NCBI GenBank assembly: GCA_030584025.1
Contig: CP129487.1
Coordinates: 124,001 to 188,000, forward strand
Direction of reading: 5' to 3'
Source: Cyclobacteriaceae bacterium
GTDB lineage: Bacteria; Bacteroidota; Bacteroidia; Cytophagales; Cyclobacteriaceae
DNA: 64,000 nt
The position numbers and the translations under genes are program-made. Positions 15,984 to 23,603 of the stretch are shown piece after piece (within the stretch, counting starts at the first letter, position 1; the number at the start of each line of letters is the position of its first letter). The notes beneath the pieces are model-generated. The model saw only the letters and a program-made list of their open reading frames with translations. It searched no databases and was not told the DNA's origin.

Positions 15984-16754
15984 TTACTCTTTCGGTTGTA
16001 TCAGGTAAGGCGTTTTGCCATCAGTAATGATAATTTTTGTGTTGGGCGAATTGGCCAACTCCCGAAACGCTTCAATGCTGCGTAACTCAATAATCTCCTT
16101 GCTTAAGCCTTGCGAAAGAATTTGTTGTGCATCGCGTGTTCCTTCAGCTTCAATTTTTCTACGCTCAGCTTCCCTGCGTTCACGGTCCAGCACAAACTCC
16201 ATGCGCTGCGATTCCTGTTCGGCTTCCAGTTTGCGTTCTATCGCGCGCGAAAGTTCCGTGGGCAGCTCAATGCTCTTCATCAACACCTGTTCAATTATAA
16301 AGCCACGACCCGCCAATACTTCTTCCATTCGTTTTTTAATCTGCGTTTCAATTACCGAGCGCTGACCAGAGTGCATATCCTTGGCCATGAAATTGGCTGA
16401 TACATCCGCAGCGGCAGAACGAAACACCGGAAGGATGGCGGTGTTTTCATAATCCAATCCGATCTCTGTAAAAATTTGCGGCACTTTATCTTTCTGTACA
16501 CTATACAGAATGGAAATTTCTGAATTGATGGTGAGGCCCTCTTTGCTGGGCAAACGCAATCGCACTTCCAGGTTTTCTGTTTGCACGCTGGTTTTCAGCA
16601 TGCGTGCAAAAAACGGATTAACCGAGTACATGCCCGGCCCCAGACTTTGGGTTTCGAGTTTGCCGAACTTTCGTTTAACACCCACTTCACCTTGCCTGAT
16701 GACGGCACATGAACCTAGCATGACCATCAAGGTTACATACAGTATAAGTCGCAT
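15984..16754 (-). CDS. SPFH/prohibitin-family lipoprotein
   Basis: The 256-residue protein has a prohibitin-type SPFH domain (about 22-190: GEVGVKRKFGKLE, G-P-G-M-Y-S-V-N-P-F, then a long charged helical segment with RAIERKLEAEQESQRMEFVL) and a C-terminal region with K-I-I-I-T-D-G-K-T-P-Y-L-I-Q. The N-terminus is not an ordinary membrane anchor but a signal with lipobox LGSC, so it should be lipid-anchored on the periplasmic side of a membrane. SPFH proteins form large rings that organise membrane proteases or microdomains. It is transcribed alone. Confidence 0.85.
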   Translation of the reverse strand: MRLILYVTLMVMLGSCAVIRQGEVGVKRKFGKLETQSLGPGMYSVNPFFARMLKTSVQTENLEVRLRLPSKEGLTINSEISILYSVQKDKVPQIFTEIGLDYENTAILPVFRSAAADVSANFMAKDMHSGQRSVIETQIKKRMEEVLAGRGFIIEQVLMKSIELPTELSRAIERKLEAEQESQRMEFVLDRERREAERRKIEAEGTRDAQQILSQGLSKEIIELRSIEAFRELANSPNTKIIITDGKTPYLIQPKE

Positions 16755-16852
16755 ACGAATAGATTTAAAATAGATCTATGTTGTATACGCAAGCCTGTTG
16801 TGCGTGTTGGAATAATCAGATTAGAATATGATTAGAATTTATTAAGATGAAT

Positions 16853-18070
16853 TTACTCATGCCGTATCGCCTCCACCGGATTTAACCGCGAAGCGCGTAT
16901 GGCCGGGTAGGTGCCAAAGACGATGCCCACTAAAATGGAAAGCACCGTAATTACCAAAAACGTATTCCAGGTGTATGCGGCCTGAAAGGGTACTTCGGTA
17001 ATCGCTTTAATGATGGGAATGATGACCATGGTGCCGAGCACGCCCAACACCAACCCTAAAAAACTGCCAAATGCCGAAACGGTAATCGACTCAGAAAGAA
17101 ATAACAACATGATGTCGCGCCTGTTTGCGCCTGTGGCTTTGCGAATGCCAATTTCGGCTGTGCGTTCGGTTACGGAAATGAGCAGCACATTCATTACGCC
17201 AATACCGCCCACCAAAACGGAAATTCCCACAATTAATCCCATGATTACCCGGAAAAGCAAAAAGCCTTTGGTGGCTTGTTCAATGCGAAACTCGTTGGTG
17301 ATGATGCGGAAGTTTTCTTTGGCATCCTTGTCGTGTTTTTCCAGCCAGGTGTTGATGTCGGTTTTCAGTGCAGGAATTTCTTCCGTCTTTTCAGCTTCCA
17401 GAATAATTTCCGGTGGTGCGCCTTGCAGTTCGGTTTGGCTCAGCGTGGTTATTGGAAAATAAATTTTGGGTGTGTTTACCACATCTTCCTGAAGTATGCC
17501 TGTTATAATGTGCGGTTTGTTGTTAACGGTGATGATAGTTTCTAATGCAGTGGTTTCATTCAACTCAGCAGCTTTTAAAAAAGCATGATTCACCACGGCA
17601 TAATTTCTTTTTTCATTTAAATCTTCTTCTGTAAAGGTTGAACCTGTTGAGACCACACAGGTGGGTTCAAGCGTTGCGCTGGTGGCCAGTAAGAGCGCCC
17701 CGATTTTTTTACCCGATATAAGTTCAGCTTCACCGGAAGATGTGGAACGTATATGAGGTTTAGCCGGCTTGCTCAGGTTTTCAGTAAGTTGCTTGAAACG
17801 TGCATAGTCAATTACGCTGATGCTGTCTTTGCGGATGCGCACTTCGTTTACCCGCTTGTAGGCTTCCGTTTGAATGATGATGGCGTTAAGCGAGGTAGTT
17901 TGCGAAATCTGGTCGCGGGCAAATTCCTCCATGCCGTCAATAAGCGAAAGGATGGAAACCAACGCGGCTACGCCAATGACTATACCCAAAACGGAGAGAA
18001 AGGTATGCAGTACGTTCGACCGGATATTGGCAAAGGCCAGGGCGAAGGAGTTGAACAGCTTGCGAAACAT
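16853..18070 (-). CDS. MacB/FtsX-type ABC transporter permease
   Basis: The 405-residue permease has the MacB_PCD layout: N-terminal helix (about 18-42, after the A-F-x-N-I-R-S-N-x-L-H-T-F-L-S start), a periplasmic domain to about 270, then three C-terminal helices of the FtsX domain containing I-G-V-M-N-V-L-L-I-S-V-T-E-R-T and E-I-G-I-R-K-A-T-G-A. Such permeases drive mechanotransmission or lipoprotein/macrolide export with a separate ATPase; no ATPase or membrane-fusion partner is next to it. Its 5' part is repeated at 18851-19607. Confidence 0.9.
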   Translation of the reverse strand: MFRKLFNSFALAFANIRSNVLHTFLSVLGIVIGVAALVSILSLIDGMEEFARDQISQTTSLNAIIIQTEAYKRVNEVRIRKDSISVIDYARFKQLTENLSKPAKPHIRSTSSGEAELISGKKIGALLLATSATLEPTCVVSTGSTFTEEDLNEKRNYAVVNHAFLKAAELNETTALETIITVNNKPHIITGILQEDVVNTPKIYFPITTLSQTELQGAPPEIILEAEKTEEIPALKTDINTWLEKHDKDAKENFRIITNEFRIEQATKGFLLFRVIMGLIVGISVLVGGIGVMNVLLISVTERTAEIGIRKATGANRRDIMLLFLSESITVSAFGSFLGLVLGVLGTMVIIPIIKAITEVPFQAAYTWNTFLVITVLSILVGIVFGTYPAIRASRLNPVEAIRHE

Positions 18071-18123
18071 GGATGCTTATTTTAACCCAAGACTTTTAAG
18101 TCTTTAGTTTGTTACACGAAAGT
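17367..18123. repeat. Long direct repeat, copy 1 (5' part of the intact permease gene plus leader)
   Basis: This stretch matches 18851-19607 without a length change over the coding part (704 bases each) and continues about 50 bases past the start codon, including an AAGACTTTTAAGTCTT palindrome in both leaders. It ends abruptly at AGTGCAGG (17367). The two copies are 1,484 bases apart. Confidence 0.9.
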
Positions 18124-18138
18124 AAGCAATTGAATTTT

Positions 18139-18210
18139 GTTGCGTAGGAGTACTTCACCAATAAGGTTTGTTATGAAAATGCTTTGTTGTGAAAATAGAA
18201 ATCAAAGGCT
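18139..18210. repeat. Palindrome-containing repeat, diverged left copy before the toxin-antitoxin genes
   Basis: This stretch can be aligned, in the same orientation, with 18773-18847: both carry a TTC(A/T)CCAA(T/C)AAG block, then an ATGCTTTGTTG block, then a CAAAGGCT block in the same order. The second palindrome arm has decayed here. It lies in the leader between the intact permease start and the antitoxin gene. Confidence 0.5.
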
Positions 18211-18249
18211 TAAATTCTGCAGCACACTCTGTTGTATACTCAGAAGGAG

Positions 18250-18280
18250 TTGAACGTTTTCTTTCCATTCGTTACATTTG
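18250..18280 (+). promoter_or_regulatory. Promoter of the toxin-antitoxin operon
   Basis: TTG at 18250-18252, a 20-base spacer and TACATTTG at 18273-18280 fit the Bacteroidota pattern. The -7 box ends 18 bases before the antitoxin ATG at 18299, so the leader is very short. Confidence 0.6.
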
Positions 18281-18298
18281 AAGTATAATTCGGGAAAT

Positions 18299-18469
18299 AT
18301 GAACACGCTGGTTATTGACAAGAAAAAATATGTACTGGTAGCACAACGCGAGTACGAAAAACTTTTAGAAAAAGCCGCATCAAAAAAGCAGACAGCCCGA
18401 AAATTGAGCCTTGCTGAAGGCAAAAAGCTGGCTTACAAGCTTATTGACAAATGGCACACAGAAAAGTAA
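18299..18469 (+). CDS. Putative antitoxin of a ParE/RelE-type module
   Basis: The ATG at 18299 gives a 56-residue protein (MNTLVIDKKKYVLVAQREYE...) that is lysine-rich and mostly helical after residue 18. The start V-I-D-K-K-K-Y-V-L-V-A-Q-R-E-Y-E-K-L resembles the short beta-strand/helix of Phd/YefM-like antitoxins, but no clear DNA-binding domain is visible. The open frame extends 7 codons further upstream, but that would overlap the -7 box. Its 3' end overlaps the toxin gene by 19 bases, the usual translational coupling of type II modules. The antitoxin role is inferred mainly from its position. Confidence 0.7.
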   Translation: MNTLVIDKKKYVLVAQREYEKLLEKAASKKQTARKLSLAEGKKLAYKLIDKWHTEK

Positions 18470-18747
18470 GCATCCTTGACAAAGCCGCTGAGGAGGTTGC
18501 CTATGTTGCTTATTTTATAGAATCGAAAGGGCTTCCTGCAACCGCTAAAAAATTTGTAAATGAAGCTTTCTCATTTTTCCAAAAGCTTGGAAACAGCAGG
18601 ATGAAGCATAGACCTTGTAGCTTCACGGCATGGCGCGAGGAGGGTTACCGATGTGCGAATTTCAGAAAAAAGTATGTGGTGGCGTATTTGGATACAGAGA
18701 AGGAGATAATCATCTGTGACTTTGCTCTTCAAAAACTTCTTACCTAA
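18451..18747 (+). CDS. ParE/RelE-superfamily toxin
   Basis: The 98-residue product (MAHRKVSILDKAAEEVAYVA...) has the ParE/RelE layout: a first strand (K-V-S-I-L-D-K-A-A-E-E-V), two helices (about 12-48, with F-V-N-E-A-F-S-F-F-Q-K-L), and a C-terminal sheet (Y-R-C-A-N-F-R-K-K-Y-V-V-A-Y-L-D, then I-I-I-C-D-F-A-L-Q-K). R-K-K-Y-V-V-A-Y replaces the usual R-x-Y-R-I-x-Y core. Members either block gyrase (ParE) or cut mRNA on the ribosome (RelE); the sequence does not decide. The gene overlaps the antitoxin and ends exactly where the right-hand repeat region begins. Confidence 0.82.
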   Translation: MAHRKVSILDKAAEEVAYVAYFIESKGLPATAKKFVNEAFSFFQKLGNSRMKHRPCSFTAWREEGYRCANFRKKYVVAYLDTEKEIIICDFALQKLLT

Positions 18748-19554
18748 TTACCTCGCCTTAGTGGAGCCAGCTTGCAGCGGACAGAATCTTCTCCAACAAG
18801 ATGTAGTGTTGTAGATGCTTTGTTGGTGAAGAACACCAACAAAGGCTGAAAGTGCAGGAATTTCTTCCGTCTTTTCAGCTTCCAGGATAATTTCCGGTGG
18901 TGCGCCTTGCAGTTCGGTTTGGCTCAGCGTGGTTATTGGAAAATAAATTTTGGGTGTGTTTACCACATCTTCCTGGAGTATGCCTGTTATAATGTGCGGT
19001 TTGTTGTTAACGGTGATGATAGTTTCTAATGCAGTGGTTTCATTCAACTCAGCAGCTTTTAAAAAAGCATGATTCACCACGGCATAATTTCTTTTTTCAT
19101 TTAAGTCTTCTTCTGTAAAGGTCGAACCTGTTGAGACCACACAGGTGGGTTCAAGCGTTGTACTGGTGGCCAGCATCAACGCCCCGATTTTTTTACCTGA
19201 TGCGAGCTCTGCTTCACCGGAAGTCGTAGAGCGAATAAAGGGTTTAGCCGCCTTACTTAAATTTTCGGTGAGTTGTTTGAAACGTTCGTAGTCAATCACA
19301 CGGATGCTGTCTTTGCGAATGCGCACTTCATTTACCCGCTTGTAGGCTTCCGTTTGGATGATGATGGCGTTGAGGGAAGTGGTTTGTGAAATCTGGTCGC
19401 GGGCAAATTCTTCCATGCCGTCAATCAGTGAAAGGATGGAAACCAGCGCAGCCACGCCAATGACAATACCCAATACGGAGAGAAAGGTATGCAGTACGTT
19501 CGACCGGATGTTGGCAAAGGCGAGTGAGAAGGAGTTGAACAGTTTCCGAAACAT
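18748..19554 (-). pseudogene. Truncated duplicate of the MacB-type permease
   Basis: Residues 1-235 copy the intact permease at 16853-18070, with nine substitutions (positions 10, 85, 90, 102, 106, 111, 118, 127 and 132) and none from 133 to 235. At residue 236 similarity stops within one codon. A foreign tail of about 33 codons (SAFVGVLHQQSIYNTTSCW...) read through the palindromic repeat replaces the rest of the periplasmic domain and all three C-terminal helices. A permease without those helices cannot form the transporter. It keeps the first membrane helix and part of the periplasmic domain, so an inert fragment or a dominant-negative product are both conceivable. Confidence 0.88.
18773..18847. 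repeat. Palindrome-containing repeat, intact right copy after the toxin gene
   Basis: Its core is an 11-bp perfect hairpin: CTTTGTTGGTG (18818-18828), loop AAGAA, CACCAACAAAG (18834-18844). The outer GCCTT near 18755 can also pair with AAGGC at 18842-18846. It lies between the toxin stop and the junction of the truncated permease, and it supplies the foreign tail of that reading frame. A diverged copy lies at 18139-18210. Confidence 0.7.
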
Positions 19555-19607
19555 GGAGTAAACTTTTAACCCAAGACTTTTAAGTCTTTGGTTTGTTACA
19601 CGAAAGT
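18851..19607. repeat. Long direct repeat, copy 2 (truncated permease plus leader)
   Basis: This is the second copy of 17367-18123. The copies are nearly identical in the part encoding residues 133-235 and differ more in the part encoding residues 85-132, a mosaic that suggests gene conversion after duplication. Confidence 0.9.
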
Positions 19608-19725
19608 GACAAAATGATTACTCTCGGTCGCCCTCTGTGATTGTTTGAAAGAATTACGTTTAGTGCAGAGTCCCTGTCACCTTGCAATCTTAATCTCACG
19701 GGAGTCCTGCGGAGAATGAGTGATT

Positions 19726-20361
19726 TTAATCAACCCTCCTCGTATACACCAAGTCAAATCTTTGGAGATACAAATTCTGAGCATCCATTTCGACATCATT
19801 CATGAAATTTGTGGGAAAATCCTGGATTAAAATCTCTAAATCAGGAATCCCAAGCCTGATTAATTTGTCCTCATGTGTCTCTTTGATAAAGCGATTGCTC
19901 AAAGATGTATAGTATATACGGCCGTAGCCCGGTATTCTTAGTTGATTGTTATCAAGTAACCCTTTCAAAAAGGGATGGTCAGTATCTGAATCATTTAAAT
20001 AGAAATACAGCGTATCATTTTTTTGTAAAATCCTACCCTTTCTTATATCGCCATCTTTGTAAAATAAGGTCATCGTCTTATTCCAGTAAATCTCAGCTTT
20101 TTCATACGGAAGTTTAAAGTCATCGGAAAAAATGAACTGATTCTGCGAATACCTGTAGGACAAAGAATCAAATCTGTTGCCAAGGGTATCGTAACATTCA
20201 ATATTCCCGGAGAAAGAATAGTCCTGAAAATAAAAGCTCTCTTTTAGATATTCATCTTCATTTTCGCAAGATGCAATGAAAAGAATTGAGAGTATTGCCA
20301 GCAGATACCTGCCTGTAAAGATATTGTTGAAGAGATTGTAAGTTTTGATTTTCATTACCAT
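19726..20361 (-). CDS. Hypothetical lipoprotein
   Basis: The 211-residue protein starts with a basic, hydrophobic signal and a lipobox (FIASC, Cys32), after which acidic residues follow (ENEDEYLKES), a typical start of a surface lipoprotein in Bacteroidota. The mature part is rich in Tyr, Asp and Asn with strand-like segments such as NDTLYFYLNDSD. I do not recognise the family. Both MVM and MKI starts are possible. The region is richer in A+T than its neighbours. Confidence 0.65.
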   Translation of the reverse strand: MVMKIKTYNLFNNIFTGRYLLAILSILFIASCENEDEYLKESFYFQDYSFSGNIECYDTLGNRFDSLSYRYSQNQFIFSDDFKLPYEKAEIYWNKTMTLFYKDGDIRKGRILQKNDTLYFYLNDSDTDHPFLKGLLDNNQLRIPGYGRIYYTSLSNRFIKETHEDKLIRLGIPDLEILIQDFPTNFMNDVEMDAQNLYLQRFDLVYTRRVD

Positions 20362-20410
20362 TGAAATTAGTAGCCGGTTGCTGAATTGTTTATCATGATT
20401 TTTTCTTTAC

Positions 20411-20432
20411 AGAGTCTCCGTTTCGGGACTCT
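20411..20432. other. Short stable hairpin between two small genes
   Basis: AGAGTCTCCG (20411-20420) pairs with CGGGACTCT (20424-20432) apart from one bulged T, with a three-base loop. It lies between the genes starting at 20361 and ending at 20469, both on the minus strand. It may attenuate or process the transcript. Confidence 0.4.
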
Positions 20433-20468
20433 TCGATTGTTATAAAATTGCGTTGAGGAGATGGAAAT

Positions 20469-20690
20469 TCATTTTACGTTGTTAACTCTCCTTGTCTTAT
20501 AAAGTACAATCGCGACAATCGAAGTTAAAAACGCCAATGCCATTAGCACCCCAAAAATTAAATATTGCCTATTAGAATATTTTTCACTGGAAAGAAGATC
20601 CGTGGTTGACATTATCCTTAAAAACAGCAATACCGTTAGTCCACAAACGAAAAGAACTTGCTTTTTTGTAGGTATAATCCAGGAATTCAT
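20469..20690 (-). CDS. Small two-helix membrane protein, unknown
   Basis: The 73-residue protein has membrane helices at about 12-28 and 44-64 and a basic C-terminus (YKTRRVNNVK). No family is recognised. It precedes the lipoprotein gene in the same direction and follows sdaA by 15 bases, so it may belong to the sdaA transcript. Confidence 0.5.
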   Translation of the reverse strand: MNSWIIPTKKQVLFVCGLTVLLFLRIMSTTDLLSSEKYSNRQYLIFGVLMALAFLTSIVAIVLYKTRRVNNVK

Positions 20691-20705
20691 GCGAGTTGGG
20701 TTTAA

Positions 20706-21611
20706 CTATTTCACCTCCTCATCCGGCAACATCTCAATATCGTGAATCAATACTTTTTTTGCAATGGCTTGTCCGGTTTTGGTGGCGGCCAAGCCACCTA
20801 ACGCTGTTTCTTTGTAGCGTGTTTCCATGCTGGCACCAATCTCGCCCATGGCTTCAATTACTTCATCAACGGGTATCACGCTGCTTACGTTGGCTAACCC
20901 TATTTGTGCAGAGCTAAAAGCAATGGCTGCCGCACTGGCGTTGCGCACAATGCAGGGTACTTCAACCAGTCCGGCTACGGGGTCACACACCAACCCAAGC
21001 ATGCACTGAACGGTAATGGCCACCGCGTTAAAAATCTGGTCGGTGTTGCCACCCAAACAAAACACAATGGCGGCAGCGCCCATGGCGGCAGCCGTACCGG
21101 TTTCGGCCTGGCAACCGCCTACAGCACCTGCAATGCTGGCTTTCTGTTCCATGATCAGCGCCACACCGGCAGCAAGCAACATGGCTTCGAGAATTTTTTT
21201 ATCGTCAACGTGGTGAATTTCCTGTAGCGTGTATAGTACGCCAGGCATAATGCCGCTGGCGCCCGCTGTTGGTGCAGCCACCACGCGCCCCATGCACGAG
21301 TTTACTTCTTTCGCGGCCAACGCGCGCGAAATCAGATTTTGAAATTCTCTGGATAGAACCGTTTGTGGATGGTTGTATACTTTCTTCGCTCCATTGTTCA
21401 CCATGCCCGAGCGCGAGGTCATGTCTTCAGTAAGTCCGGTAACTACGGCTTCCTTCATCACCGTCCATGCTTTTTCCAGGCCATCCCAAATTTGTTGTTC
21501 GGTGCGATTCTTTTGAGACTGCTCATACTCCAATACTACCTGTACCAGCGACAGGTTGTTATCGGTTGCGTATTTTTTCCAGTTGGCGAATGAATCGAAA
21601 AAGAAGGCCAT
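20706..21611 (-). CDS. sdaA: L-serine dehydratase, iron-sulfur-dependent, alpha subunit
   Basis: The enzyme deaminates L-serine to pyruvate and ammonia with a [4Fe-4S] cluster. The 301-residue alpha domain carries conserved cysteines at SCMGRVVAAPTAGASG, GGCQAETG and CDPVAGLVEVPC, which include the cluster ligands. Several organisms fuse the beta domain in front; here it is separate and no beta-subunit gene is in the window, so the partner must be elsewhere or missing. It fits functionally with the glycine cleavage and threonine-catabolic genes nearby. Confidence 0.92.
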   Translation of the reverse strand: MAFFFDSFANWKKYATDNNLSLVQVVLEYEQSQKNRTEQQIWDGLEKAWTVMKEAVVTGLTEDMTSRSGMVNNGAKKVYNHPQTVLSREFQNLISRALAAKEVNSCMGRVVAAPTAGASGIMPGVLYTLQEIHHVDDKKILEAMLLAAGVALIMEQKASIAGAVGGCQAETGTAAAMGAAAIVFCLGGNTDQIFNAVAITVQCMLGLVCDPVAGLVEVPCIVRNASAAAIAFSSAQIGLANVSSVIPVDEVIEAMGEIGASMETRYKETALGGLAATKTGQAIAKKVLIHDIEMLPDEEVK

Positions 21612-21659
21612 AGTATCGGGTTTAAGCCGTTAACCATTTCAAATGTACGAAAGAAAAAA

Positions 21660-22169
21660 TCAGTCGCAGGTGCTTTCGGTAATCTCCATTCCTGTGGAGG
21701 TCCAGCAGTCGTTAAACACGGAACAATAGCATATTTCGTATTCGAAATTTCTTTTCATAAGCTCCGCCCGAATACGGTCGGCAATAGCTTTATCCCCAAT
21801 TTCAAATACCCTCATCTGTTCACCTGCAGCAATTACCCGACCTTGAATGGTGCTGTAACCATACTCTCGGAAAGTAGAGTCGGTCAGCATGTTGAACATT
21901 TCGGAAAGACTCTGTAATTCTTGACCATCCAACCTGATCGTTACCTTCTTCACCAACGCGGGCCCTATTCCCTTGTTCGATACTTCTATGTAAAGGCCGT
22001 GATCTCCCCAGGAAGGCAGCCATTCTACATACGGCCACACCGCTACTTGTTGTTGCGTTTGCATAATGCGCGCCTGGTAGATGTATACAAACAAGGTGGC
22101 GGTGCTCACAAAGATGGCTGCAAAGGCAACGGCCACTTCAGTTTTTATCGTAGGGAATCGGAATTTCAT
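21660..22169 (-). CDS. Hypothetical membrane-anchored protein
   Basis: The 169-residue protein has a single N-terminal membrane helix (about 10-32) and an outside domain opening with W-P-Y-V-E-W-L-P-S-W and N-K-G-I-G-P-A-L-V-K-K-V. The N-x-G-x-G-P-A motif is common in small uncharacterised immunoglobulin-like or YfbU-unrelated domains, but I cannot name it. Two cysteines (near residue 145) and one at the very C-terminus could form a disulfide. Function unknown. Confidence 0.6.
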   Translation of the reverse strand: MKFRFPTIKTEVAVAFAAIFVSTATLFVYIYQARIMQTQQQVAVWPYVEWLPSWGDHGLYIEVSNKGIGPALVKKVTIRLDGQELQSLSEMFNMLTDSTFREYGYSTIQGRVIAAGEQMRVFEIGDKAIADRIRAELMKRNFEYEICYCSVFNDCWTSTGMEITESTCD

Positions 22170-22222
22170 AGGTTGGGAAGTGCATTAGACTTCTTACAAA
22201 CATATTTGAAAAGGTAGAATTT

Positions 22223-23038
22223 TCAATTCTCCAACCACACCAGTTCGGCAATTTTTTGAATGGCCACCAGGCTGATGATGACCAGGAATAAAATGGTTAC
22301 GGCACGTGAAGAAATTTTATGACTGGAAAGTACGCCTAATGGTGAGCCAATGAGTACACCTATGGAAAGGGGAAGGATCATGGGCAATACAATCAAGCCT
22401 TTGCTATGCGGAATGGTGTTGACCGGTTCCAGAAATAAATTGTTGATGGATAGCCACAAGGCAATAGCGAAAATGGTTCCGAAGGAAATGGACTTGGCTT
22501 TTAGGATATCTACTCGTTGCCAGAGATTTAATAGTGGAATGATCAATGTGCCGCCACCCAAGCCGGTAAGGGCTGCAGCAGCACCGGCAGTGCCCCCGGT
22601 AACCAATAATTTTACGGTAGTAACGTGTTCATCTTTCGGGTTTGATAGCCTGAGTTTTTTAAACGTTTGAAAGATGATGATGAACATAAAGAGCACCACT
22701 ACGGCATTGAAAAAATCTTTAGAGTAGAGTTCACTCTTGGCCACCAGTTCAAAAACAATGAATGAGATAATCACCGCACTGAGGGAAGTCCAGAGCAATT
22801 CTTTCGGATAAAATGCGCGTTGCCGGATGGTGGTGGCCATGTTGGCGAAAGATGACACCATGGTGGCAAAGATGGAGTTGGCGATGGTTACGCTTACGGC
22901 ATAACTTTCGGGTACCCCGTAGTGTGTGAGCACCAACGGAATAATGCTGAGCATGATAAAGCCTGTACCAATTCCGGTTAGTCCCGCAATGAAGCCGCCA
23001 ATCAATCCGGCTATGCCCAGAAGTAAATTTTCTATCAT
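22223..23038 (-). CDS. TauE/SafE-family sulfite or sulfonate exporter-like permease
   Basis: The 271-residue protein has about eight membrane helices in two repeats. Each begins with the family's glycine-rich motif: G-x-I-G-G-F-I-A-G-L-T-G-I-G-T-G near residue 14 and G-A-A-A-A-L-T-G-L-G-G-G near residue 157. These motifs mark the TauE/SafE (DUF81) exporters of sulfite, sulfoacetate and related anions, including many members with unknown substrates. It is divergent from the secreted protein gene starting at 23083 and is transcribed alone. Confidence 0.88.
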   Translation of the reverse strand: MIENLLLGIAGLIGGFIAGLTGIGTGFIMLSIIPLVLTHYGVPESYAVSVTIANSIFATMVSSFANMATTIRQRAFYPKELLWTSLSAVIISFIVFELVAKSELYSKDFFNAVVVLFMFIIIFQTFKKLRLSNPKDEHVTTVKLLVTGGTAGAAAALTGLGGGTLIIPLLNLWQRVDILKAKSISFGTIFAIALWLSINNLFLEPVNTIPHSKGLIVLPMILPLSIGVLIGSPLGVLSSHKISSRAVTILFLVIISLVAIQKIAELVWLEN

Positions 23039-23082
23039 CGAACGAGAGAAAGCGAGTATATTTCCAAAGTTAAAACCATCAG

Positions 23083-23511
23083 ATGTATAAACTTACTTTT
23101 CTTTTCCTTTTCTGCACATCACTTGTTTTTGCCCAGGAACCCGATGTGTGGCAGGTACTTGCAGAAGTGGGGTATGAAAGCAAACCTAGTCGGGAGACGG
23201 GCTTTGAAATTGAATCACCAAAATTCAGCAAGCGGTTGTGGAGTTATAACGGCAAGGTAGTTCGCGTAAAGGGTTATTTGATACCCATGGCTGAACTTGG
23301 TGGACGAAATGAATACATGCTGTCATCGCTTCCGTTCAACCAGTGTTATTTCTGCGGAGGTGCCGGGCCTGAAACCGTGGTTGAAGTGCAAACCAAACAG
23401 AATATAAAATTTGTTACACGGCAGATTGTGATGGAGGGGATTTTGTTTTTGAATGAATCCGATCCGGATCATCATATGTATATAATTAAAGATGCGAAAT
23501 TGATCGAATGA
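23083..23511 (+). CDS. Secreted DUF3299-like protein with N-x-C-x-F-C-G motif (copy 1)
   Basis: The 142-residue protein has a cleavable signal (cut after VFA). The mature part has V-R-V-K-G-Y-L-I-P (an OB-fold-like strand), then FNQCYFCGGAGPE with a C-x-x-C pair, and a final strand pair V-M-E-G-I-L-F-L-N-E-S-D-P-D-H-x-M-Y-I-I. It is clearly a paralogue of the product of 25226-25690. The layout resembles the DUF3299 family, periplasmic proteins sometimes near metal transport genes, but this is tentative. The C-x-x-C could bind metal or act in redox chemistry. It precedes an M28 peptidase gene in the same direction. Confidence 0.75.
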   Translation: MYKLTFLFLFCTSLVFAQEPDVWQVLAEVGYESKPSRETGFEIESPKFSKRLWSYNGKVVRVKGYLIPMAELGGRNEYMLSSLPFNQCYFCGGAGPETVVEVQTKQNIKFVTRQIVMEGILFLNESDPDHHMYIIKDAKLIE

Positions 23512-23535
23512 TGTGTTGATTCGGTTATTCGTTGA

Positions 23536-23600
23536 TGAGTTAATTTGAAGATTTGAAAATGGGTTAATTTGAAAATGGATTGATTTGAAATTTTGAAGAT
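23536..23600. repeat. A+T-rich near-direct repeats in an intergenic spacer
   Basis: Between 23511 and 23604 units such as GTTAATTTGAA, GAAAATGGGTTAATTTGAAAAT and GATTGATTTGAA recur several times. Such spacer-like repeats are common between Bacteroidota genes and probably arose by slippage; no function can be assigned. Confidence 0.5.
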
Positions 23601-23603
23601 TTT

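Noticed and set aside
18124..18850. Canonical integron gene cassette with attC sites
   Set aside because: The repeats hold a strong palindrome, but no convincing R/L core boxes and no integrase are seen, so only a cassette-like idea is kept.
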